A stretch of 28,916 nucleotides of DNA, taken from a bacterium (lineage in GTDB: Bacteria; Sumerlaeota; Sumerlaeia; MVZB01). The position numbers and the translations under genes were made by a program. Shown here in pieces: positions 16,864-24,253 of the stretch; position 1 is the first letter of the stretch; every line of letters begins with the position of its first letter. The notes under the pieces are model-generated. The model searched no databases and was not told where the DNA came from. It was given only the letters and a program-made list of their open reading frames with translations. The DNA is taken from the NCBI GenBank assembly GCA_023480605.1, contig JAMCWS010000205.1, positions 1 to 28,916 of the forward strand, read 5' to 3'.

Positions 16864-17189
16864 TCCCCGTAAACGATCGTCGTGAATTTCTGGAAAATGA
16901 ACAGGACGTTCAGATAACGATAATCGACGTGGTCGATCTTTTTCAGACCGCCCTCTTCGGCCGCGGTCTTGATGCTGGCGTCGCCGACGGCCACCAGGCC
17001 GAGGATCGACATGCTGGAGGCTTCGCCCTGGCGCGTGCTCACGGGCGTTTGATCGGCGTCGGTGTCGATCGGCGCCTGGATCGACGACACGATGAATCCC
17101 GGGGGCGGCATGACGGGGGCCTGGTAGAAAGCGCATCCGCCCAGCAGCAGCGATCCGGCGACGACAAGGGCAAACAGTGCAGTTTTCAT
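16860..17189 (-). CDS. TRL-like lipoprotein, copy 3 (first in operon)
   Basis: A 109-residue lipoprotein starting at ATG 17189 behind AAGGAGCGG. MKTALFALVVAGSLLLGG-Cys19 is a textbook lipobox. The mature part shows the TRL-like marks: FIVSSIQAPIDTD, SMSILGLVAVGDASIKTAAE and KIDHVDYRYLNVLFIFQKF. It is the first gene of the row; a promoter-like pair lies at 17237-17265. The stop overlaps the start of copy 2. Function unknown. Confidence 0.87.
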   Translation of the reverse strand: MKTALFALVVAGSLLLGGCAFYQAPVMPPPGFIVSSIQAPIDTDADQTPVSTRQGEASSMSILGLVAVGDASIKTAAEEGGLKKIDHVDYRYLNVLFIFQKFTTIVYGE

Positions 17190-17236
17190 CTCATCCGCTC
17201 CTTGAAACCAAGATACGATTCAATAATTCGCTTCCA

Positions 17237-17265
17237 TGAATAGATGGGCCATCACGGGATGTCAA
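17237..17265 (-). promoter_or_regulatory. promoter for the TRL-like operon
   Basis: On the minus strand a perfect TTGACA (17265-17260) and TATTCA (17242-17237) are 17 bases apart, about 48 bases before the start of the first TRL-like gene and just after the MATE stop. The -35 is ideal; the -10 matches three of six. Confidence 0.5.
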
Positions 17266-17288
17266 ATATTATGTGTTGCGGCGTTCGG

Positions 17289-18728
17289 TTATTTTCGTTC
17301 CTCGGCGGAGAGCGCGCGGTTTGCGGGATCCTGCCCGTCCATCGCGGCCGCCGCCGCGCCGGCCGGGCATTCAGCCGCGCCGGCCTCCCGCAGGCGCCGC
17401 AACTGGCGCGCCATCAGCCACGCCGTCAATAGCGCCGAGACGGCGTCGGCGGCCGGAAACGAGAGCCAGATGCCGTCCAGGCCCAACAGCCGGGGCATCA
17501 GGAGCAGCAGGGGAATCAGCAGCAGGCACTGGCGCGACAGCGAAAGCAACATCGCCGGCAATGGGCGGCCGATCGCCTGGAACATCGTCGCACCCACGAT
17601 CTGGAAGCCCACCACCGGCATGGTCAGGATCATGAGCCGCAAGGCCTGACGGCCGCCATCAATCAGATGCGGGTCGGTCGTGAACAAACCGATCAGCGGC
17701 CGCGGGAAAATAGTCAAGATGAGAAACGCGGCCGTTCCCATCGCCGTCGCCATGACCGCGGCGATCCGGACGACGCGCCGGGTTTTGTCGAGCCGCCGCG
17801 CCCCGAAGTTAAAGCCGGCGATCGGCTGGAGCCCTTGCGCGACCCCCAGCACCGGCATCATGACGAACATCGACAGACGATTGATCACGCCGAAGACCGC
17901 CACCGCCAGGCTGCCGCCATATGCCGTCAGGTTGTTGTTGGCAACGATCATCATCAGGCTGCCGGCCCCCTGCTGAGCGAAAGCCGACGATCCGATAGCG
18001 AGTATCTCGCCCACGACGGCCCGGTCTGGAGCCAGCCGGCGATGCCAGTCGCGCAGCCGCGTGTGGCGCGAGGCGAAGTAGCCCGCCATGTAGAATGCCC
18101 CGATCGTCTGCGCCAGCACGGTCGCCTGCGCCGCGCCGGCCACCCCCAGCTTGAATCCGAAAATGAAAATCGGGTCCAGGATGATGTTGAGCAGCGCCGG
18201 AATGATCATCGCCAGCATCGCGGCCCCGGCGTGACCTTCGGAACGAATGACATTATTGGAGGCGATGCAGACCGTAAACAACGGCGAGGCCAACAGCATG
18301 ATGCTCATGTAGGCGCGCGCGTAGGGGAGGATCTCGGCGTTGGCCCCGAACAAACGCAGAGCGAGCGTCAGCCAGGAGCGCCCGGTGACCGCGATAACCA
18401 ATCCCAACCCCACGGCCAGCAACAGCATGTTGGCGAACGCCCGGTTGGCCCGCGGCAGGTCGCCGGCGCCGAGCGCGCGCGAAATGACCGAGGCCGTGCC
18501 GATCCCCAGCAGCAGGCCGATGGCGAGCACGAAGACGTGCAGCGGGAAACACAGGGCGACCCCCGCGATTCCCAGCGTGCCGATCCCGCGGCCGACATAA
18601 ATCGTGTCGACCACGTTGTAGAGGGCCATCGTGAACATGCCGATCATCGCCGGCAGCGACAGGCGCAGCAGCAGGCGGGCCAGCCGGTCGCTGGCGAGGA
18701 TTTCGCTCTTGTCGCTCAGTGGCGGCAT
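17289..18728 (-). CDS. MATE family efflux transporter
   Basis: A 479-residue inner-membrane antiporter of the multidrug and toxic compound extrusion family, which expels drugs or metabolites in exchange for Na+ or H+. Twelve hydrophobic helices can be placed in two six-helix halves. Half one opens with LLLRLSLPAMIGMFTMALYNVVDTIYVGRGIGTLG and includes GIGTASVISRALGAGD; half two includes the equivalent VFGVINRLSMFVMMPVLGVAQGLQPIAGFNFGARR and ATMFQAIGRP. These are the DinF/NorM-like MatE signatures. The C-terminal 30 residues are Ala-rich and polar. The ATG at 18728 has only a weak GAGG site. It lies upstream of the TRL-like operon on the same strand, 99 bases away. Confidence 0.93.
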   Translation of the reverse strand: MPPLSDKSEILASDRLARLLLRLSLPAMIGMFTMALYNVVDTIYVGRGIGTLGIAGVALCFPLHVFVLAIGLLLGIGTASVISRALGAGDLPRANRAFANMLLLAVGLGLVIAVTGRSWLTLALRLFGANAEILPYARAYMSIMLLASPLFTVCIASNNVIRSEGHAGAAMLAMIIPALLNIILDPIFIFGFKLGVAGAAQATVLAQTIGAFYMAGYFASRHTRLRDWHRRLAPDRAVVGEILAIGSSAFAQQGAGSLMMIVANNNLTAYGGSLAVAVFGVINRLSMFVMMPVLGVAQGLQPIAGFNFGARRLDKTRRVVRIAAVMATAMGTAAFLILTIFPRPLIGLFTTDPHLIDGGRQALRLMILTMPVVGFQIVGATMFQAIGRPLPAMLLSLSRQCLLLIPLLLLMPRLLGLDGIWLSFPAADAVSALLTAWLMARQLRRLREAGAAECPAGAAAAAMDGQDPANRALSAEERK

Positions 18729-18868
18729 CGGTGGTCTATGGCCTCGTCAAAAAATGAATGAACTCGGCATGGGCGCCGGCGGGCGGCGGACTGAACGCCC
18801 GAAGGTGATATCATGACTCATCTCGAAGCGGCCCTGCAACCGGCCTGATCGGGCAAGCCCCTCTCGCG

Positions 18869-18888
18869 ATGCCGTCCGCAAACGGCAT
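18869..18888. repeat. hairpin in the 285-base gap between MATE and peptidase genes
   Basis: ATGCCGT-CCGCAA-ACGGCAT forms a perfect 7-base stem with a 6-base loop. It lies between divergent genes, so it may be an operator or leader structure. Nothing else is evident in the gap. Confidence 0.35.
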
Positions 18889-19013
18889 GACCGCGTTCAG
18901 TCTCACATAAAGACACGAAGACGCATAGATGTGAGTGGGCCAAAACCCGGGTTTCGCGGATCGGCGCCGTTTTTCTCGGGTAAAGATGCCGGCATTGTGG
19001 TAAAAGGGCGAAA

Positions 19014-20486
19014 ATGTTGTCCGCTCGGGGGACCGCCGCCTTGATGAAGTCCTTGTTTCCCGCTCCGCCCGGCCGCGCCCGGCTTTTGGACTCCCGCGTC
19101 GTTGCCATCGCCGCCCTGGCGATCGCGACCGCTAACTTCGCTTGTCACTCGGCGAGCGCCACCGTGGGAGTCGGAACCAGCCCCCCACGAGTCCGCGCGG
19201 ACGCGGTTCCCCCTTTGCAGATGCGAGCGACTTCCGGCGTAAAGGCTGCCCCGGTATCCCCGCGCCAACCGGGGACCGGAAAAGGATCCGTTTCACCAAC
19301 TATGACCGACGACATCCCAGGATCGTCCGTTTCCCGGCCGGCAGCCGATCCCGCACGCCCGGCCGATCCTTATGCGATCGTCCCGGAGCTGGCCCTGGCC
19401 TATCCGGGCGCGGAATTGATCCTCCTGCCCGACCGTTATCCGGTCGCGCTCCAGGCCCGCGTCGGTTCGACCGGCGCGCCGGCGGGCGATTGGCGCGAGA
19501 CGGGCCGATCCCTCCAGTGGCAAACCGACGCCGGCGCGATTTTCGCGGGAACCGATCCCGACACCGGCGCTCCGGTTTCTTACTTCATCCCGCCCGAGGG
19601 CTCGCGCATGGCCACCTTGACCGCCACGCTGGAGGTGCGTCTGGCGCGCGGCGACCAGTCCCGCGTCGAACGGCGCACGGCGATGTTCCGCCTTCTGGCG
19701 CCGGTCGACTCGAAGGCCATGGCGGGGGGCGTGCTCGATGGCTTCAACCTGGGCCATTACATCGACCCGGCCGATCCCGCCGATACTGCACGCTACAACA
19801 TCAAATCCGACTGGTATTGTAAATATCCCGATAAATATCGTGTTCCGGCGTTTTTCTACCGGGTGACGCCCGAGACGTGCGACTTGAAGATCGCCGCGCA
19901 CCAGACCCTCGGCATGCATATGATTGATTTTGAATGGCACAGCCTCGGTAAAACTCAGTATATCGCCCTGGATCTCCACCTTGTGCGCAAACTCGAAGAG
20001 CTGCTCGCTCTCATGCAGGGCGACGGCCTCCGGGCCACGCGGCTGGTGCCGATCTACGGCTTTCGCCCCCCCTCGTTCAACCTGGGCACCCTCGCCGAGC
20101 CGGGCAACCTGAAAGAACCTTTCTCGATGCACCAATACGGCAGGGCCATCGATCTGATCGTTGACGAGGACGGCGACCACGTGATCGACGACCTCAACGG
20201 CGACGGCGTCGGCGACATCCACGACGCGGCCGTCATCATGCATTACGTCAATATCCTCGACCGCCGTTACCGCGCCGAAGGCCGGATGGATATGCTGGGC
20301 GGCGCCGGCCTTTACACCCACAACGATTTCACGCAACGCGAACACTATCTGCGGGCCAAGGGCCTCAAATCCCAAACCGCTTACATTCACGTCGATACGC
20401 GGGGCTTTCTGCAAGACGATGGCACGCTGGTGCGCTGGCCCGACTGCTGGCCCGACGGCCAGCCGATCCGGTGGAGCAAGATTTGA
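19014..20486 (+). CDS. secreted peptidase M15-type protein with internal Ca-binding-like loops
   Basis: A 490-residue exported protein. The start is ATG 19014 (ATG 19044 is an alternative); a hydrophobic segment at residues 29-40 and an ASA site near 49 form a signal peptide. Residues 50-115 are a Pro/Ala-rich linker, and 125-235 look beta-rich. The C-terminal 150 residues carry the M15A pattern: YGFRPPSFN near 350, SMHQYGRAID with zinc ligands His373 and Asp380, and YIHVDTRGF with His459. M15 enzymes cleave peptidoglycan stem or cross-link peptides. Right after Asp380, DEDGDHVIDDLNGDGVGD resembles two EF-hand/dockerin calcium loops (Asp384-Asp404). The family is assigned by motif only. Confidence 0.82.
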   Translation: MLSARGTAALMKSLFPAPPGRARLLDSRVVAIAALAIATANFACHSASATVGVGTSPPRVRADAVPPLQMRATSGVKAAPVSPRQPGTGKGSVSPTMTDDIPGSSVSRPAADPARPADPYAIVPELALAYPGAELILLPDRYPVALQARVGSTGAPAGDWRETGRSLQWQTDAGAIFAGTDPDTGAPVSYFIPPEGSRMATLTATLEVRLARGDQSRVERRTAMFRLLAPVDSKAMAGGVLDGFNLGHYIDPADPADTARYNIKSDWYCKYPDKYRVPAFFYRVTPETCDLKIAAHQTLGMHMIDFEWHSLGKTQYIALDLHLVRKLEELLALMQGDGLRATRLVPIYGFRPPSFNLGTLAEPGNLKEPFSMHQYGRAIDLIVDEDGDHVIDDLNGDGVGDIHDAAVIMHYVNILDRRYRAEGRMDMLGGAGLYTHNDFTQREHYLRAKGLKSQTAYIHVDTRGFLQDDGTLVRWPDCWPDGQPIRWSKI

Positions 20487-20867
20487 CGAATCCGTGGCCT
20501 GCCGGCCCAATGGGAATCCGTTCGACGCCAGGGCATGTTAATATTATATCGATTAACGATCGCGTCGAGTTCGACCTTGAACAGGTCGCCCTGGAGATCG
20601 GTGTTGCTGCTGGGACGAGGTCGCATGAGTTTGCCGGCTTTCTACGGGAATGGGCATGTTTTCTGGCAAACAAGTATACGCGTTTACAGCATTTTTGCGC
20701 CGATTTTATTGGGCTTTTGCCCTTTTTCACCGACGACTATCAAACTCAATATACTCATTCTGAACCTTAGAACATTCTGGGAACCATCCAGTCATTCAAA
20801 GACGAGAGCGGTCAGAGCGAGAATCTTGATATGAAACTTCCCAATACCAGTTCAAGAGTACCCGCCG

Positions 20868-20985
20868 ATGACCGCTCCTACTACTCTTGTGGCCCTGCTG
20901 GGGGAGTTTGCCAATAGCTTTACGACTCCCGGCTTTCAGCATTACCTGCATTTCATTCTGGCTCATGCCGCTCTCTGGGGCGCGC
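20868..20985 (+). pseudogene. N-terminal fragment of a DDE transposase
   Basis: About 40 codons beginning at ATG 20868 read MTAPTTLVALLGEFANSF then TTPGFQHYLHFILAHA, which resembles the N-terminus of IS4/IS701-like DDE transposases (start of the family near a FA-x-x-FT-x-P motif). After about 20985 the resemblance stops and a different fragment begins. The call rests on a short similarity remembered from the family, so it is tentative. Confidence 0.4.
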
Positions 20986-20998
20986 CGCACTGCGTCGG

Positions 20999-21298
20999 GG
21001 CGAGGCGGCCGACCAGCGTTTGGCGGCGTGGCATTCCAATGCCATTGCGGTTCACATGCCAGTCCACGCCAGTTGGCTCAATTAGGTCGAGATCTACTTT
21101 TCCGTGGTCTAACGCAAGGTTCTCACACCCAACAAGTTTCTCAGCATTGCACATTTGGAGGAGAGCCTGCTCGGTTTTCAGACGCATTACGAAAGTTATG
21201 CCAAGCCTTTCGAGTGGAAGTTCACGCGCCAGGACCTTCGGGATCTACTGGCGAAAATGTCCCTTGAGGAGCAATCTTGTGAACGAGCGGTGGCATGA
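20999..21298 (+). pseudogene. C-terminal fragment of an IS630-type transposase with two in-frame stops
   Basis: The frame reads GEAADQRLAAW, then MPVHASWLN-stop-VEIYFSVV-stop-RKVLTPNKF, then HLEESLLGFQTHYE and PFEWKFTRQDLRDLLAKM, ending at TGA 21298. HASWLNQVEIYFS-x-x-QRKVLTPN is the hallmark of the IS630/Tc1-like DDE-3 domain, including its final catalytic Glu. Both stops, TAG 21083 and TAA 21110, sit exactly where the family has Gln, so each is explained by one C-to-T change (CAG to TAG, CAA to TAA). The N-terminal two thirds are absent. This is a dead remnant. Confidence 0.8.
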
Positions 21299-21446
21299 AT
21301 CAAAATACGTCACCGTATTTATGAACCAGAGCACAAAGTAAGGGCGAACCAGATCATGGCGACGGGGCCTTGGGATCATGCCGTAACTATTGCTGAGTAG
21401 CGGCCCGGTGACAGACGGAAAACCAGTGGGTTGTTGAATCTCAATC

Positions 21447-21677
21447 TTACATCCCCTGACTGGTCCAACCCTCCCACGCTCCATCAATCTCAGGTAGGAA
21501 AGCCCGGGCAGCTTCTTGAATAAAATGGTTGACATGCGTCTTAAATATCCGGAGGGAATCCATTCCCATTTGCGTCGGCAACACCTCGGCATATGAACGG
21601 GACAAGGTTATTTTCGGGCGCCGGGCTGACACCCAATTGACACCTGGAGGCGAAAATACCCCTGAAGCCCCACACAC
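21447..21677 (-). CDS. unrecognised small open frame in the mobile-element island
   Basis: A 76-codon minus-strand frame with GTG start and no convincing ribosome site. Its second half (LPTQMGMDSLRIFKTHVNHF, then IQEAARAFLPEIDGAWEGW) is balanced in composition and protein-like, with codon use less GC-rich than the rest of the window. It may be the tail of a foreign gene, or chance. No family is recognised. Confidence 0.2.
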   Translation of the reverse strand: MCGASGVFSPPGVNWVSARRPKITLSRSYAEVLPTQMGMDSLRIFKTHVNHFIQEAARAFLPEIDGAWEGWTSQGM

Positions 21678-21713
21678 GACGATTTATAGAATGTTGTATA
21701 TGTTAAAGATAGC

Positions 21714-21791
<78 letters not shown>

Positions 21792-21832
21792 ATTCCCGCT
21801 CGATCGGGCTTTCCAGCCCGCCGTAAAGCCAT

Positions 21833-21862
21833 ACTCTATGAAAGATCGTCATCGATCGTCAA
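21833..21862 (-). promoter_or_regulatory. promoter of tRNA-His
   Basis: TTGACG (21862-21857) and TAGAGT (21838-21833) on the minus strand, 18 bases apart, would start transcription about 35 bases before the tRNA 5' end. Five of six and four of six consensus matches, in the right place for a stable-RNA promoter. Confidence 0.5.
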
Positions 21863-21975
21863 GCCATTTCAGGACCCGAGACGCGTGGAGGATCGCATTA
21901 CGCGGACAGCACGGAATGCACCCAAAATCGAGCGAATACCGCGCTCGAATCCTTCCTGGTCGTCCGCGCCGGGCG

Positions 21976-24087
21976 TCAACGCGGCGGATAGGTCACCGGC
22001 GGCAGGCCCGCCCGTCGGCGCAAGTCATTATAAGGCTGGCGTTGGTATTCCCAGACCACATAAGGCCCGATTTGGCGCTCGATGTATACAAGATCGCGCC
22101 GGGCTTCGGCCGGCTGTCCGGTTGCGAGCAATAGACGGGCGCGCGTAATGCGATACTCCACGTTACTCGGGTAGCGGTCGATGCTCTCGCTGATTTTGTC
22201 GATCGCTTCACGCGGATGCCCCTGCCGTTCCAGCCAACTGGCCTGCGCCGCCGGTATCGAGGCCGACCGGGGATTGAGCCCCGCCGCCCGCTGGAGGAGA
22301 ATCCAGGCTCGCGCGGGATTGCCCCCCCGGTCCCTCGCGCCCGCCTCGGCCACCAGCAGGGCCGGGTCGTCGGGTTCCCAGCGCGCCGCGCGCGCGAAGG
22401 CTTCGGCGGCCTGGGCCCAGTCGCCCGCGTCCATCAGGTCGCGGCCCAACCAGCGGTCGCGCTGGGCCAGGTGCCATGGCGGCGTCATGATCAGGGCAAG
22501 GACTAGCGCGGACCCGCTCATCGCCAGACCCAGCCCACCCGCACAGCGGCCGGCGATGTTGCGGGCCGAGGCCGGCCTCGCCGGCGAAGTCAGTCCGCAG
22601 GCCCCGCCCGCCAGCAATCCGGTGAGGATCAAAAACTCGCGCCACTGGAAGATGAATTGATAAAGGCCGTTGAAAGCCAGCACCGCCAGGGCGCCCAGCA
22701 GCCACGCGGCCTCAAGGTCGGACGAACCGTCGCTTCGGGCCGACTGCGACGGCGGCGGCGAATCCTCGGCGACCGCGGCCGGCCGACCCAGGATCGGCCG
22801 CCGCGTTCGCCACAGACGCCATGCCAGGGCGCCCCAGAAAAGCAGGATCAGCCCCACCCCCGCCGCGCCGAGTTCGGACCCCGTCTCGAAAAGCCAGGAA
22901 TGGGCGTATTGGCTTTCGTGGGCGAGGGGAGGCTTGAGCGTCATGTAAAGCAGGTTGAAGCCGCCTGGTCCGGCGCCGATCCACGGGTGGCCCGCCCAGA
23001 CGCGCAGCGCGATTTCCCAGTAGTAAAAGCGTTCGCGGATCGTCGTCAGCGTGGCAAGGCGATGCAGCCAGCCCGGCGGCGTCCCCTGATCGCCCCAGGC
23101 CGTCCCCGTCAGCGCCGCCAGCGCCGCGCCGGTCGCCACCATCGCCATGACGCGTCCACCCCCGCGCATACGCCCCAGTCCGCCCCCGGCTGCGAAGGCT
23201 AATCCGATGACGCTGGCGAATCCGAACGCCAGAATGCCGCCTGTGCTGCCGGTCAATAATAGGCTCACGATCGTCGCGGCGTAGCCCGCCGTGCCCAGCC
23301 AGCGCCAGGCTCGCGGTTCACCGCGGCGTAAAAGCGACAGGCAAAAGACGGCCAGAACCGCCAACTGGGCGGCAAACAGGTTGGGATCGCCCAGCCGGCC
23401 GCCCACCCGCCCCAGTGTCAGGGCGTGCATCAAACTTTGCGTTTGTATGTCCGTGACCGGACCGGGATTCTCGGCACGGAAGGCCACGAGCGCCCGTGGA
23501 TAGCCGACAAAGTGCTGGTAGAGCGCCAAGGCGCCCGAGGCGAGCGCCGCGAGCGCCAACACCCTCCGAAAGAGCGCGAACGGCGTTGCCGACCCCGGTT
23601 CGCGCGCTTCAATCCTGCGCGCTGCCGTTCCCATGAATGCCCCCGTCGCCGCCGCGACTCCCATCCAGGCCAACCCGATGACCCATTCCCTCCCCGCGGC
23701 GCGCACCTCCATGAACGACCAGCGCGCCGCGGCCCACAGCGCCAACCCCAGCGCCGCCAGAATCGCCGGCGACCCCAGCGCCGCCAGCGCCTCGACACGC
23801 CGATCCCTTTCCGCCAGCAGCCAGCCGGTAAGCACCGCACCGACGCCCGCCAGCGCCAGCGACAGCCCAAGACTCTCTATTGGGTAAGCCCCCGACGGGT
23901 CCGTGAAAAAACCGGCCGTCAGCAGAGCCGCCAGTACACCCAGCAATCGTGCCGTGCGTGCCGTGGCGCCAATCGCCGTGTCCGTCGAACACCGACGAGA
24001 TGGGGATGTCCGTGGGTATTGGATCATGAACGCGAAAGCCCCTGCGATGTCCGGTCCGATTTCGGGCCAGACCCGGCCAAAAGTCAA
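21976..24087 (-). CDS. O-antigen ligase family membrane protein with C-terminal TPR region
   Basis: A protein of 703 residues if started at TTG 24087, or 683 from ATG 24027; neither has a strong ribosome site, and ATG is the safer start. Around ten to twelve hydrophobic helices fill the first 500 residues. The O-antigen ligase/Wzy_C signature lies about residues 350-375 (RERFYYWEIALRVWAG, HPWIGAGPGGFN), followed by HESQYAHSWLFETGSELG. This family joins or polymerises glycans on undecaprenyl or lipid carriers at the periplasmic face. From about 565 the protein is soluble and helical with TPR-like units (DAGDWAQAAEAFARAARWEP, NPARAWILLQRAAGLNP, HPREAIDKISESIDRYP). This ligase-plus-TPR layout is known in several phyla. 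The substrate is unknown. Confidence 0.88.
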   Translation of the reverse strand: MTFGRVWPEIGPDIAGAFAFMIQYPRTSPSRRCSTDTAIGATARTARLLGVLAALLTAGFFTDPSGAYPIESLGLSLALAGVGAVLTGWLLAERDRRVEALAALGSPAILAALGLALWAAARWSFMEVRAAGREWVIGLAWMGVAAATGAFMGTAARRIEAREPGSATPFALFRRVLALAALASGALALYQHFVGYPRALVAFRAENPGPVTDIQTQSLMHALTLGRVGGRLGDPNLFAAQLAVLAVFCLSLLRRGEPRAWRWLGTAGYAATIVSLLLTGSTGGILAFGFASVIGLAFAAGGGLGRMRGGGRVMAMVATGAALAALTGTAWGDQGTPPGWLHRLATLTTIRERFYYWEIALRVWAGHPWIGAGPGGFNLLYMTLKPPLAHESQYAHSWLFETGSELGAAGVGLILLFWGALAWRLWRTRRPILGRPAAVAEDSPPPSQSARSDGSSDLEAAWLLGALAVLAFNGLYQFIFQWREFLILTGLLAGGACGLTSPARPASARNIAGRCAGGLGLAMSGSALVLALIMTPPWHLAQRDRWLGRDLMDAGDWAQAAEAFARAARWEPDDPALLVAEAGARDRGGNPARAWILLQRAAGLNPRSASIPAAQASWLERQGHPREAIDKISESIDRYPSNVEYRITRARLLLATGQPAEARRDLVYIERQIGPYVVWEYQRQPYNDLRRRAGLPPVTYPPR

Positions 24088-24253
24088 GCGAAAGCCGCCC
24101 CCTCGTAGGGTTCAGCCAGGCTCGCCCGAACCAATCGTCTTCGATACGCCGTGCGGCTACGCTACTACCTCTTCCACGCTCCATGCTTCTTTTAAGTCTT
24201 TTGGGTCTTTTACATCCTTCGCCTTGCCGAATCGCGCCGTGGGCCGGATCCGT

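Larger units (their letters stand above)
20487..21713. other. lower-GC island with transposase debris, no intact gene
   Basis: This 1.2-kb stretch is visibly richer in A and T than its surroundings and lies between the peptidase gene and tRNA-His. It contains an N-terminal fragment of one transposase (20868-20985), a C-terminal fragment of an IS630-type transposase (20999-21298), a small inverted repeat AAATACG-TCAC-CGTATTT (21303-21320), a directly repeated TGACACC (21627 and 21638), and an unrecognised minus-strand frame (21447-21677). No clean terminal inverted repeats or target duplications could be paired by eye. Confidence 0.6.

Noticed and set aside
17667..18761. 364-codon plus-strand frame
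   Set aside because: It is antisense to the MATE transporter helices and strongly skewed to Arg, Gln, His and Asp.
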